Notes: generated by a model not told the origin, from the letters alone. DNA of 64,000 nt from Coprousia sp963931435 (GCA_963931435.1 OZ007012.1:372001-436000), one strand, 5' to 3'; positions 31,133 to 39,850 are shown, numbered from the stretch's first letter. Program-made: numbers and translations.

Positions 31133-32380
31133 CTAATCAGCCGGAATCGGGAACCCGTCCTCGACCCAGGAGCGGTACCGCTCGCGCATTGACGGGCTCC
31201 CGCCCCTCCCGAGCTCGATGAGCGAGATGAGCCCCTTGGAGACCCCGAGCGCCTCGCCGGCCGCCTCCTGGCTGATCCCCGCGGCCCTCCTCGCCGACCT
31301 GAGCCCGCCCGCGTCGAAGCGCGGGCCGGAGCTCCGCGGGCCCGTGAGCGCCCGGTACGCCTCGCGGGCTATGTAGCGCTTGAGGCATCGCATTATCTCC
31401 CTGTCGGAAAGCCCCTCAGACCTGCGCCTCGCCGCGTAGGCCGCGGTCCTCGGGTCGTGGTCGAGCCTGTGGCGGGCGATCTGGTGGAGGGCGCTGTTGG
31501 CCCTGCGGTCGCCTCCCCGGTTGAGGCGGTGCCGCGCGGTCCTGCCGCTCGAGGCCTCGACGGGGGAGGCCCCGCAGAGGGCGGCGAAGGCGGCCTCGGA
31601 GGCCATCCTCTCCGGGTTGTCGCCGGCCGCGACGGCGAGCCGGGCGGCGCTCACGGGCCCGCAGCCGTACATGGAGAGCAGCGCGGGGCAGCCCCCGCGG
31701 ACGAGGCCCTCTATCTCCGCGAGGAGCCGCGCGGCGGCTGCGCGCGACGCCCGCCAGCTCTCCGCGAGGGCCCGCACGGCCCGCAGCGCCGACGCCGCGA
31801 CCGGGTCGCCCGGGTCGCCCATCCCGAGCGCGGCGGGCATCGCGCGGTCGGCGCGCATGCCCCTCAGGGGGCCGGCGACCTCCTCGGGGGCGGACCTGGC
31901 GATGGCGATGGCGGCGTTGGCGGCGGCGGTCGCCGACGCCACCAGCCGGTCGCGCGCCGCCAGCAGCGCGCGCACGGACTCGACCCAGCCGTCGCGCGAC
32001 TTGGGGACCGAGAGGCCCTCGCCCGAGAGCGCCTTGCGCGCCGCGCGCTCGGCGTCGACGGGGTCGCTCTTCCTCGAGCCCCGCGGCCTCCTCCTCTTCT
32101 CCGGCTGCAGGACCTCCCAGACCGGCAGCCCGAGCTCGGAGAGCCTGCGCGCCAGCCCCGCCCCGTAGGTCGCGGTGCCCTCGACGCCGATCGCGATGGG
32201 CTCGCCGGCGCCGGCGACCGCCGCGGCCAGCGCGTCGTAGCCCTCCGGCGTCGCCGGGAACGCCTCCGACAGCAGGGGCCTCCCCACCGCGTCGAGCACG
32301 CACAGCCAGTGCGCGTCCGCGTGCGTGTCCACCCCCGCGAAGACCGCCCCCTCGGGCACGTCGCCGTGATTGACCCTCAT
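31133..32380 (-). CDS. IS110-family transposase with C-terminal XRE-like domain (copy 2)
   Basis: A 415-residue protein identical in sequence to the copy 1 transposase. The nucleotide differences are synonymous, for example the codon for Asp22. All four DEDD residues, the transposase_20 serine region and the added helix-turn-helix are intact, so both copies may be active. Such high identity suggests recent transposition. Confidence 0.9.
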   Translation of the reverse strand: MRVNHGDVPEGAVFAGVDTHADAHWLCVLDAVGRPLLSEAFPATPEGYDALAAAVAGAGEPIAIGVEGTATYGAGLARRLSELGLPVWEVLQPEKRRRPRGSRKSDPVDAERAARKALSGEGLSVPKSRDGWVESVRALLAARDRLVASATAAANAAIAIARSAPEEVAGPLRGMRADRAMPAALGMGDPGDPVAASALRAVRALAESWRASRAAAARLLAEIEGLVRGGCPALLSMYGCGPVSAARLAVAAGDNPERMASEAAFAALCGASPVEASSGRTARHRLNRGGDRRANSALHQIARHRLDHDPRTAAYAARRRSEGLSDREIMRCLKRYIAREAYRALTGPRSSGPRFDAGGLRSARRAAGISQEAAGEALGVSKGLISLIELGRGGSPSMRERYRSWVEDGFPIPAD

Positions 32381-32416
32381 GCTCGTCTCCCTCCCGTCGC
32401 GGATCGTGCGCGCCCT

Positions 32417-32635
32417 GCGGGCGGGGCAGACAATGCACTGGCGGGAGCGCTACAATGCGGGTGTGTTCGGGTCCGCGGCAGCGCTCAGGCTCCTATCAGG
32501 TCATGCGGCCGCCCGAGGGCCCGGTGCGCGGCGCGGGACAGGTCGGTTTGAGGGCGGCCCGCGAGGGGCGCCAGCAGGTAGATGGGTCACCGCGCCGCGT
32601 ACCGACATGGTATCCGCCGGATGGCGGAAGGACCA
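32417..32635 (-). ncRNA. Predicted bridge RNA of IS110 copy 2
   Basis: The same left-end RNA as in copy 1. The left-target guide is at 32574-32584, the left-donor guide at 32489-32496 and the right-donor guide at 32435-32440. Here the left-target guide matches its own flank less well (ATCTACCTGC against CTCCTACCAGC), so this insertion used a tolerated mismatch or the site has since changed. Confidence 0.6.
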
Positions 32636-32729
32636 CATCGCAAATTATCAGTGCTGGTAGGAGCTTCGATCGTTTTTCGACTACTCGGCGTCGTGGCACA
32701 ATATGGTGATGAAGCCCATGTTGGTTCCA

Positions 32730-32766
32730 CCGCCGGCCCCGGTTCGTCCGGGCCGGCGGCGTTTTT
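32730..32766 (+). terminator. Strong terminator between IS110 copy 2 and the lipoprotein gene
   Basis: A 10-bp stem CCGCCGGCCC/GGGCCGGCGG is followed by CGTTTTT. No plus-strand gene ends before it, so it may belong to a transcript cut by the IS insertion or to a short RNA starting near the CACAAT box at 32695. No gene was recognised in 32655-32729. Confidence 0.75.
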
Positions 32767-32840
32767 GCGCGGCGGGCATCGAGTTGGCTACAATCAAGAA
32801 ACCTGATTCGTTCGCCCCGCGCCTTGATAGGGAGATCACC

Positions 32841-33338
32841 ATGCTTCGACGCGTTTTGGCCTGCGTCCTGCTCGCCGCCTCGTGCCTGGCTGCCGCCGGC
32901 TGCGCCAGCGGCAACAGGACGCTCGATCACGAGGTCACCGTGACGGGCCTCATCATGAAGGTCCCTTCCTCGTGGGAGGAGCAGACCTCCGCAGAGGATG
33001 CCGTCCGCTTCGCGCCGGCCGATGATGGGGACGACGCCATCGTGGTTTCCTACGAGGAGGGCTACCAGGCGGGGGTCGACGCCTACCGCTACATGCTCGA
33101 TCGCCGGCACGAGGACGAGGAGCAGGGCATCGATCGCGAGTGGTCCGTGGCGCGCGAGATGCGCCTCAACGAGTGGACGTGCAACGTCTACGACGTCAAG
33201 GAGTCCTCTGCGACGGACGGGGAGGATGTCACCTACCAGAGGGCGGTGATCTACGGCCCGACGGCGACGTACGAGATCGACGTGTACGGCGACGCCCTGA
33301 CCATGGATCTCCTGCTCAAGACCGTCGGGTTCGAATAA
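32841..33338 (+). CDS. Predicted lipoprotein of unknown function
   Basis: A 165-residue exported protein. Signal peptide MLRRVLACVLLAASCLAAAG is followed by the lipobox cysteine at residue 21 (AAGC). The mature part starts with a beta segment (VTVTGLIMKVPSSWEEQ) typical of small surface lipoproteins that monitor or bind something at the membrane. No known family is recognised. The ATG at 32841 has GGGAGATCACC upstream. It converges with the RpiR regulator gene. Confidence 0.75.
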   Translation: MLRRVLACVLLAASCLAAAGCASGNRTLDHEVTVTGLIMKVPSSWEEQTSAEDAVRFAPADDGDDAIVVSYEEGYQAGVDAYRYMLDRRHEDEEQGIDREWSVAREMRLNEWTCNVYDVKESSATDGEDVTYQRAVIYGPTATYEIDVYGDALTMDLLLKTVGFE

Positions 33339-33424
33339 CAGGCTGAAGCGCGCGGCCCGCCCGGTGCCCCCGCGGCGGAGCCGGCTTTGCAGGGCGGGAC
33401 GACCGGGTGCGCGGCGCCCCGCCG

Positions 33425-34366
33425 TCAGCGCAGAGATTGTACCAGTCCGAGCGCCGTGTCCTCGACGGCGACCGCATCGCGCGCCGTCTGGTGCGCCGGG
33501 GCCTCGGCGGGCGTGCCGGGCAGGCGCGTGTAGGGGAGCGACTCCTCAAGAAACGCCGCGCTCTTCTCGTAGGTCTGCGCGAAGTAGCAGCTGTAGAGGG
33601 TGTCGAGCACGTACTGCACGGCGATGTGGCTCGCGTACTGCGTGATGCGGTGCTGCAGGCTCTCGCGGTCGCCTACGAGCAGATAGGCCGTGAGCCCGGG
33701 ATGGAGCCGCGCCGCGCGCGGCGTCCCGATGAGCGTCGCGGGGCATCCGCGCTCGACGAGGATGGGCAGCAGGTTGTTGATATGGGGCGCCAGCCCCGAA
33801 TAGGAGATGAAGAGGGCCAGATGCCCGCTGTCCGCTGCGAGGGCGCAGCGCACCTGCCGCTCGCCGCTCTCGTGGCAGGTCGCCTGCTTGCCGGCCGAGA
33901 GCAGGCGATCGCAGAACATATTGGCCGGGTAGAGGTTGTGCGACTGGGTGTAGATGTCCACCTGGTCGGCCGCGCGCATCATCTGCGCGACGCGATCGAC
34001 CTCCTCGGGTGCGAGCACGCGGCGCGTCTCGCTCAGGGTCGCGGCGTAGAGGCGCTCGATGCGCGGGGCGATCTCGCGCGCGTGCTCGCCGGCTCGGAAC
34101 GGGAAGTTCGCGTCGATCTCCTCGGGCATGGCGCGCGCGGCGAGCGCCGGCGAGCGGGCGAGCTCGACCTTGAGCTCCTTGTAGCCTGAGAGCCCCAGTT
34201 TGCGGCACAGGCGGTGGATGCTTGAGATGGATGCCGAGGTGGCGACGGCGAGCTCCTTGATGGTGTAACCCTGCACGCGCTCGCCCAAGCCGAGCACCGT
34301 GAGCGCGAGATGCTGCTCGGTGGGGGTGAGGTTGCGCGCCGTCTGGATGGCGCTGACGATATCCAC
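33425..34366 (-). CDS. RpiR/MurR-family transcriptional regulator (HTH_6 + SIS)
   Basis: A 313-residue regulator. Residues 1-75 form the HTH_6 domain (TIKELAVATSASISSIHRLC, RKLGLSGYKELK). A SIS domain from about 115-245 would bind a phosphosugar (VDIYTQSHNLYPA; LALFISYSGLAPHINN). It starts with GTG at 34366 behind AAGGAGGAGGGTCC. It is transcribed away from GH1 member 5 across a 278-bp shared region that holds the TGTCA module. A natural candidate regulator of the glucosidase genes; that link is inferred from position. Confidence 0.88.
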   Translation of the reverse strand: MDIVSAIQTARNLTPTEQHLALTVLGLGERVQGYTIKELAVATSASISSIHRLCRKLGLSGYKELKVELARSPALAARAMPEEIDANFPFRAGEHAREIAPRIERLYAATLSETRRVLAPEEVDRVAQMMRAADQVDIYTQSHNLYPANMFCDRLLSAGKQATCHESGERQVRCALAADSGHLALFISYSGLAPHINNLLPILVERGCPATLIGTPRAARLHPGLTAYLLVGDRESLQHRITQYASHIAVQYVLDTLYSCYFAQTYEKSAAFLEESLPYTRLPGTPAEAPAHQTARDAVAVEDTALGLVQSLR

Positions 34367-34468
34367 GGACCCTCCTCCTTCGACGCCGCCGGGCCCCGGT
34401 GTCCGCCCCGGGTCCCCGCGGGACGCGCCGTGTCAGGTCAGATGATAGACCATGGTGTGGGCACCAAG

Positions 34469-34526
34469 GTGTCAAAAGGTGTCATCTCTTGGTCAAAAAT
34501 GTCAGCACTTGCCGAAAAGAAGTGTC
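34469..34526. promoter_or_regulatory. TGTCA-repeat module between rpiR-like gene and GH1 member 5
   Basis: GGTGTCAAAAGGTGTCA (34469-34485) and GAAAAGAAGTGTC (34514-34526) start 45 bp apart; the copy before GH1 member 2 has 44. Two further TCA-containing repeats (GGTCAAAAATGTCAG) lie between. Probable operator cluster in the divergent promoter region. Confidence 0.5.
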
Positions 34527-34543
34527 CGAACAGCCAAAACAGC

Positions 34544-34572
34544 TTGAGCGGGCCTTGCGCGCCGCGCATACT
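34544..34572 (+). promoter_or_regulatory. Promoter of GH1 member 5
   Basis: TTGAGC (34544-34549) and CATACT (34567-34572) are separated by 17 bp, one of the few complete -35/-10 pairs visible in the window. It lies 73 bp before the start and directly after the TGTCA module, so a bound protein could control it. Confidence 0.55.
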
Positions 34573-34644
34573 GGAACCTGACGAAAACGGCAGCGCGCCG
34601 GCATCCGGCCGGCGGCGCGGGCCGTGCGAAAGAGGGAGGACGAC

Positions 34645-36087
34645 ATGGCGGTGAAGTTTCCTGAGGGCTTCTTCTGGGGCGGCGCGACGGCTGCCAACCA
34701 GTTCGAGGGCGCGTGGAACGTCGACGGGCGCGGTCCGAGCGTAGACGACCACTTCATGGGCGGCAGCGTGGACAAGCCTCGCGAGATCACGCTCGAGATC
34801 GATCCGGACAAGCTCTATCCCAACCACGACGGCATCGACTTCTACCATCACTATAAGGAGGACATCGCGCTCTTCGCCGAGATGGGCTTCACCATGTTCC
34901 GCATGTCCATCAGCTGGAGCCGCATCTTCCCCACGGGCATGGAGGACGAGCCCAACGAGGCGGGCCTGGCTTTCTACGACTCCGTGTTCGACGAGCTCGC
35001 CAAGTACGGCATCGAGCCGCTCGTGACCCTCAGCCACTACGAGATGCCCTATGCGCTCGTGGAGAAGTACAACGGCTGGGCGAGCCGCGAGCTCATCGGA
35101 CTTTTTGAGAAGTACTGCGCCACCGTGTTCGAGCGCTACAAGGACAAGGTGCGCTATTGGCTCACGTTCAACGAGATCAACTGCGGCACGGGCGCGATGG
35201 GCGCGCTCTTCGAGACGAGCATGATCCAGGGCTACGAGGGTCCCGCCTCGGGCGTCAAGGTCACCCCGCAGCAGTGCTTCCAGGCGCTCCACCACCAGTT
35301 CGTGGCGAGCGGCCGCGTGGTGCGCCTCGCGCATGAGAAGTACCCGCAGTTCAAGATGGGCAACATGGATTGCTTCATCCTCTCCTACGCGGCCACCTGC
35401 GATCCGGCCGACGTGCTCGCCAACCTGCAGGAGATGAACCGCATGAACTGGTACTGCTCCGACGTGCAGGTGCGCGGCGAGTACCCGTTCTACGCCAAGC
35501 GCTACTGGCGCGAGAACGGCATCGAGCTCGAGATCGCCGAGGGCGACCTGGAGGACATCGCCCAGGGCACCGTCGACTTCTACACCTTCTCCTACTACAT
35601 GTCCGGCACCGTGGGCACCCACGACGTCGAGCAGATGCAGGGCAACATGGCCATGGGCGGCAAGAACCCCTACCTCAAGAGCACCGACTGGGGCTGGCAG
35701 ATCGATCCGACCGGCCTGCGCGTGGCGCTGAACGAGATCTACGCGCGCTACCAGATTCCGCTCATGGTGGTGGAGAACGGCATGGGCGCCTACGACACGG
35801 TGGAGGAGGACGGCTCCATCCACGACCCGTACCGCATCGACTACCTCAAGCAGCACGTGCGCGCCATGGGCGAGGCCATCGACGACGGCGTCGACCTCAT
35901 CGGCTACACCTGGTGGGGTCCGATCGATCTGGTCTCCGCCGGCACCGGCGAGATGCGCAAGCGCTACGGCTTCATCTACGTGGACAAGCACGATGACGGC
36001 ACCGGCACCTATGAGCGCCGCCGCAAGGACAGCTTCTTCGCGTACCAGAAGATCATCAAGTCTAACGGCACCGAGGGACTGGAGTAG
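34645..36087 (+). CDS. GH1 6-phospho-beta-glucosidase (array member 5)
   Basis: A 480-residue GH1 enzyme with acid/base Glu177 (TFNEIN), nucleophile Glu377 (VVENGMG) and phosphate segment SAGTGEMRKRYGFIYVD. The ATG at 34645 follows AGAGGGAGGACGAC. It is followed 3 bp later by the HAD gene, so the two are co-transcribed, and the ROK kinase lies further down. This is the GH1 gene most clearly embedded in a catabolic operon. Confidence 0.93.
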   Translation: MAVKFPEGFFWGGATAANQFEGAWNVDGRGPSVDDHFMGGSVDKPREITLEIDPDKLYPNHDGIDFYHHYKEDIALFAEMGFTMFRMSISWSRIFPTGMEDEPNEAGLAFYDSVFDELAKYGIEPLVTLSHYEMPYALVEKYNGWASRELIGLFEKYCATVFERYKDKVRYWLTFNEINCGTGAMGALFETSMIQGYEGPASGVKVTPQQCFQALHHQFVASGRVVRLAHEKYPQFKMGNMDCFILSYAATCDPADVLANLQEMNRMNWYCSDVQVRGEYPFYAKRYWRENGIELEIAEGDLEDIAQGTVDFYTFSYYMSGTVGTHDVEQMQGNMAMGGKNPYLKSTDWGWQIDPTGLRVALNEIYARYQIPLMVVENGMGAYDTVEEDGSIHDPYRIDYLKQHVRAMGEAIDDGVDLIGYTWWGPIDLVSAGTGEMRKRYGFIYVDKHDDGTGTYERRRKDSFFAYQKIIKSNGTEGLE

Positions 36088-36090
36088 GCC

Positions 36091-36945
36091 ATGTCCGACC
36101 ATAAGATCGTCTTCCTCGATGTGGACGGCACCATCACCGATTACGAGAACAACGTTCCCGAGTCGGCGAAGCGCGCCATCAAGCTCGCGCGCGCGAACGG
36201 GCACCGCGTCTACATGTGCACCGGCCGCAGCAAGGCTGAGAACCCGCCCGAGATCTGGGAGATCGGGTTCGACGGCATGATCGGCGGCAACGGCTGCTAC
36301 GTGGAGGATCACGACCACGTGGTGATGCACCAGCTCATCACCCTCGAGCAGTGCCGCCATATCGTGGACTGGCTCCACAGCCGCGGGCTGGAGTTCTACC
36401 TCGAGTCCAACAACGGGCTCTTTGCGAGCGAGCACTTCCGCGAGGCCTCCCAGAAGGTCATGGTCGAGTACGCCAAGGGCAAGGGCGCAAGCGAGGAGGA
36501 GGCCGAGAAGTCGGCCCACGCGTTCTCTGACGTGCTCATCTACGGCGGCGAGCTCTACCGCGACGACCTCAACAAGGTGAGCTTCATCCTCTCGAGCTAC
36601 CAGGACCATCTCGACTCCATCGAGGAGTTTCCCGATCTGGTGGCCAACACCTGGGGTGGCAAGGGCGAGCATGCGCTCTTTGGCGACCTCGGCGTAAAGG
36701 GCATCGACAAGGCGCACGCTGTGCGCGTGCTCGTGGACTACCTCAAGGCCGATATGGCCGACACCATCGCCGTGGGCGATGCCAAGATCGACATCCCCAT
36801 GTTCGCGTGCTGCGCGCAGAGCGTGTGCATGGGCTCGGGCGGCGAGGAGGCCAAGGCGGCCGCGGACTGGGTGACGACCGACGTGGACGACGACGGAATG
36901 TGGAACGCTTTCGTGCACCTCGGTCTTATCGAGGACAACAGGTAA
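36091..36945 (+). CDS. HAD-superfamily hydrolase, Cof type
   Basis: A 284-residue phosphatase. Motif I is FLDVDGT near residue 8 (nucleophile and acid/base aspartates), motif II is CTGR, and the closing motif is GDAKIDIPM near 225. The Cof-type cap domain lies between. It overlaps functionally with sugar metabolism: it sits 3 bp after GH1 member 5 and could dephosphorylate a sugar phosphate released by it. Cof proteins are promiscuous, so the real substrate is open. The start is ATG directly after the GH1 stop. Confidence 0.88.
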   Translation: MSDHKIVFLDVDGTITDYENNVPESAKRAIKLARANGHRVYMCTGRSKAENPPEIWEIGFDGMIGGNGCYVEDHDHVVMHQLITLEQCRHIVDWLHSRGLEFYLESNNGLFASEHFREASQKVMVEYAKGKGASEEEAEKSAHAFSDVLIYGGELYRDDLNKVSFILSSYQDHLDSIEEFPDLVANTWGGKGEHALFGDLGVKGIDKAHAVRVLVDYLKADMADTIAVGDAKIDIPMFACCAQSVCMGSGGEEAKAAADWVTTDVDDDGMWNAFVHLGLIEDNR

Positions 36946-37027
36946 GGTGCGGGTGCTCGGCGGCGGGCTCGGCGCGCCCCTGCGCGGGCGTCGCGGCGCG
37001 TCGCTGCGACATAGCTCCCTCTTCTGT

Positions 37028-37061
37028 GGGCGGCGGACCGGTGGGGAACGGTCCGCCGCCC
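37028..37061 (+). terminator. Hairpin after the GH1-HAD operon
   Basis: A perfect 13-bp stem GGGCGGCGGACCG/CGGTCCGCCGCCC, 83 bp after the HAD stop, without a T run. The rest of 36946-37244 holds no gene; TATGCT at 37195 may be the -10 of the kinase gene. Confidence 0.6.
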
Positions 37062-37244
37062 GCTTGCGTACGCCGCGTCCCATCCCGTCTGATAAGAGGG
37101 CGCGTCCGCCTGCCCCGCCGCTCCTTCGGCCCGCCGGATGCTCGCGTTGCCCGATTTGCCGCGATTGCCGCCGTGCTCTCGGGGTATGCTTGCTGCGTAC
37201 CTTCGGTTCGGGCGGCGGCGCTTGCCGCCAAGGGAGGAGACCCC

Positions 37245-38171
37245 ATGAACGTAGTGGTTTTCGATGTGGGCGGCACGTCGGTCAAGTACGGCCTCATGCA
37301 GGACGACGAGCTCAAGGCGCAGGGCAAGGTACCCACGCCGCAGGGGGCGGACGCCACGCAGGAGGAGTTCCTTGCCGGACTCGACGGCGTGATCGACAAG
37401 CTCCGCGCCGAGGCGGGAGGGGCGCTCGACGGCGTGGCCATGTCGCTCCCCGGTACCATCGACGTGGACGCGCGCTACATCAAGACGGGCGGTGCGCTTC
37501 TCTACAACTATGAGACGGACGCCAACACCTGGGCCGCGCGCTGGGGCATGCCCGTCGAGATCGAGAACGACGCGCGCTGCGCCACCATCGCCGAGTACGA
37601 CCTCGGCAACCTCCAAGGTGCCAAGACCGGTGTGGTGCTCGCCTTTGGGACGGGCATCGGCGGCGGCATCATCATCAACGGCGAGGTCTACAAGGGCACG
37701 CACCTCTATGCGGGCGAGGCGAGCATGATCTACATCGAGACGCCGCCCGTGACCCAGGAGCTCGTCAGCGGCACCTCGTTCTCGGACAAGTGCAGCACCG
37801 TGTCGCTTACCCGCCTCATGGCCGAGGCTAAGGGTCTGGATGGCTGCTCGGGCGAGGAGGCGCTTGCGTGGGTGAAGGCGGGCGACGAGGTTGCCTGCGG
37901 GGTGTTCGACACCTATCTGGAGAACCTCTCGCGCGAGATCCACAACATCCAGTGCCTGCTTGACCCAGATGTGGTCTGCCTCGGCGGCGGCATCAGCCAG
38001 GATTCGTTCTTCGTGGAGAAGGTGCGCGAGGCCGTGCGCTACTTCAACGAGGACTTGCTGCCCTTCGCCTTCCCCGTACCCGAGATCCATGCGTGCAAGT
38101 TCTTCAACGACGCGAACCTGGTGGGTGCCTACCGCCACTTCCTCCGCATGCAGGCCAAGCGCGCCGCGTAA
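37245..38171 (+). CDS. ROK-family sugar/glucoside kinase
   Basis: A 308-residue ROK kinase. It has the N-terminal phosphate loop FDVGGTSVKYG, the catalytic aspartate in ENDARCATIAE, and the adenosine loop AFGTGIGGGII. The CxCGxxGCxE zinc motif of ROK glucokinases and repressors is absent, as in BglK-type beta-glucoside kinases. It may phosphorylate glucose or beta-glucosides for the GH1 enzymes beside it. The ATG at 37245 follows AAGGGAGGAGACCCC. Confidence 0.88.
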   Translation: MNVVVFDVGGTSVKYGLMQDDELKAQGKVPTPQGADATQEEFLAGLDGVIDKLRAEAGGALDGVAMSLPGTIDVDARYIKTGGALLYNYETDANTWAARWGMPVEIENDARCATIAEYDLGNLQGAKTGVVLAFGTGIGGGIIINGEVYKGTHLYAGEASMIYIETPPVTQELVSGTSFSDKCSTVSLTRLMAEAKGLDGCSGEEALAWVKAGDEVACGVFDTYLENLSREIHNIQCLLDPDVVCLGGGISQDSFFVEKVREAVRYFNEDLLPFAFPVPEIHACKFFNDANLVGAYRHFLRMQAKRAA

Positions 38172-38297
38172 ACCGCCCCGTTGCGCCGCCGTGCGGGCGC
38201 TCACCGGAAGACGTCCCTCGTTCATCGTCCCAAGCGAAACGAATGCGCGGAGATGGGTATTTTCTGCTCTGCAGTGCAGATTTGAAAGGAGCTTTAC

Positions 38298-39752
38298 ATG
38301 GCACGTTTCCCCGAAGGTTTTCTCTGGGGCGGCGCAACGGCCGCCAACCAGTGCGAGGGCGGCTGGCAGGCCGACGGTAAGGGCGACAGCACGTCCGACC
38401 ACCTCACCGGCGGCACCGTCGACACCCCGCGCCGCTACACGCATGACATCGAGGAGGGCACCTACTACCCCAGCCACGAAGCCATCGACATGTACGGCCA
38501 CTACCTCGAGGACATCGACCTCTTTGCCGAGATGGGCTTTAAGACCTACCGCCTCTCCATCAACTGGACGCGCATCTTCCCGCACGGCGACGAGACCGAG
38601 CCCAACCAGGCCGGGCTCGCCTACTACAAGCGTCTCTTTGAGCACATGAAGGAGAAGGGCATCGAGCCGCTCGTCACCATCAGCCACTATGAGATGCCGT
38701 TCTACCTCTGCGACAATTACGGCGGCTGGACCGATCGCCGCGTCATTGATTTTTACGTGCGCTACGCCACGACGCTCTTTACCGAGTACAAGGGCCTCGT
38801 TAAGTACTGGCTCACCTTTAACGAGATCAACTGCGGCATGATGGCGTTTGGCGACTACATGAGCCTTGGCATCCTGCCCAAGCAGGACGGCCCCACCATG
38901 TTCCACAATCCCAACGAGACCGCCGAGGACCGCACCAAGCGCTTCTGCGCCCTGCACCATCAGTTTCTGGCGAGCGCCAAGGCCGTAAAGATCGCGCACG
39001 AGATTGACCCCGAGAACAAGGTCGGCTGCATGATCGCTGGTAGCCTGGCCTACGGCTACACCTGCAACCCCGACGACCAAATCGCCGCGCAGCAGGCCAT
39101 GCAGCAGGGTAACTACTACTGCGGCGACGTGCAGGTGCGCGGCGAGTACGCGCCGTTTGCCAAGCGCATGTGGAAGGAGGCCGGCGTCGAGCTCGACTGG
39201 GAGCCGGGCGACGCCGAGACCCTCAAGGGGGGCACCGTCGACTTCTATAGCTTTAGCTACTACATGTCGAGCTGCATCTCAACTGATCCCGAGGCCACCA
39301 AGACCGCGGGCAACGTGTTCTCGGGCGTAAAGAACCCCTACCTCGAGGCGAGCGATTGGGGCTGGCAGATCGACCCCAAGGGCCTGCGCTGGTACCTCAA
39401 CGACGTCTATAACCGCTACCGCGTGCCGCTCATGATCGTGGAGAACGGCCTGGGCGCGGTGGACGAGCGCGCCGAGGACGGCAAGTTCCACGACACCTAC
39501 CGCATCGACTACCTGCGCAAGCACATCGAGCAGATGGCGCTTGCCATCGAGGACGGCGTCGATCTCATGGGTTACACGCCGTGGGGCTGCATCGACCTCG
39601 TGTCGGCCTCGACAGGCGAGATGAAGAAGCGCTACGGCTTTATCTACGTCGACAAGGACAACGACGGCAACGGCGACCTGCATCGCGAGAAGAAGGACTC
39701 CTTCACGTGGTATCAGAAGGTCATCGCCACCAACGGCGAGGACCTCGCGTAA
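38298..39752 (+). CDS. GH1 6-phospho-beta-glucosidase (array member 6)
   Basis: A 484-residue GH1 enzyme with acid/base Glu176 (TFNEIN), nucleophile Glu382 (VENGLGA) and phosphate segment SASTGEMKKRYGFIYVD. The ATG at 38298 follows AAAGGAGCTTTAC. Its codon use is richer in T at third positions than members 1-3 and 5, like member 4. It follows the ROK kinase by 126 bp. It is last in the array and closest in start and overall pattern to members 4 and 5. Confidence 0.93.
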   Translation: MARFPEGFLWGGATAANQCEGGWQADGKGDSTSDHLTGGTVDTPRRYTHDIEEGTYYPSHEAIDMYGHYLEDIDLFAEMGFKTYRLSINWTRIFPHGDETEPNQAGLAYYKRLFEHMKEKGIEPLVTISHYEMPFYLCDNYGGWTDRRVIDFYVRYATTLFTEYKGLVKYWLTFNEINCGMMAFGDYMSLGILPKQDGPTMFHNPNETAEDRTKRFCALHHQFLASAKAVKIAHEIDPENKVGCMIAGSLAYGYTCNPDDQIAAQQAMQQGNYYCGDVQVRGEYAPFAKRMWKEAGVELDWEPGDAETLKGGTVDFYSFSYYMSSCISTDPEATKTAGNVFSGVKNPYLEASDWGWQIDPKGLRWYLNDVYNRYRVPLMIVENGLGAVDERAEDGKFHDTYRIDYLRKHIEQMALAIEDGVDLMGYTPWGCIDLVSASTGEMKKRYGFIYVDKDNDGNGDLHREKKDSFTWYQKVIATNGEDLA

Positions 39753-39753
39753 C

Positions 39754-39784
39754 GGGTCATTTGGGGACGGGGTCGTTCTGACCC
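39754..39784. repeat. REP-like palindromic repeat
   Basis: A 31-bp element whose ends GGGTCA and TGACCC pair around GGGGACGGGGTCGTTC, directly after GH1 member 6. A related sequence with the same GGGACGGGG centre and pairing ends occurs inside gatB at 50424-50448. Probably a dispersed palindromic repeat. Confidence 0.5.
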
Positions 39785-39800
39785 ATTCCTGCAACGTAGA

Positions 39801-39830
39801 GCGGCGCGTTCGGGCAACCGGGCGCGCCGC
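39801..39830 (+). terminator. Hairpin before the antitoxin gene
   Basis: GCGGCGCG/CGCGCCGC, 8 bp, with a TTCGGGCAACCGGG loop, followed by TTGCT. The loop and right arm are repeated at 40999-41020. It probably ends the GH1 member 6 transcript. Confidence 0.55.
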
Positions 39831-39850
39831 TTGCTATGTGGGTAGAATAC

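Larger units (their letters stand above)
31112..32654 (-). mobile_element. IS110-family insertion sequence, copy 2
   Basis: A 1,543-bp copy, almost identical to 19233-20775 and inverted relative to it. Position p of copy 1 corresponds to 51887 minus p here. GC cores are at 31112-31113 and 32653-32654. Outside the cores, GTCGG on one side and CGAAGC with CTACC on the other are shared with copy 1, as expected for guided insertion at similar targets. Confidence 0.88.

Noticed and set aside
19233..32654. A composite transposon bounded by the two IS110 copies
   Set aside because: IS110 elements move as single circles and do not mobilise the DNA between them; the orientation is inverted and no shared outer duplication is visible.
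32655..32766. tRNA or other structured RNA ahead of the strong terminator
   Set aside because: GGTTCGTCC superficially resembles a T-loop, but no acceptor stem, anticodon stem or full T-arm could be drawn.
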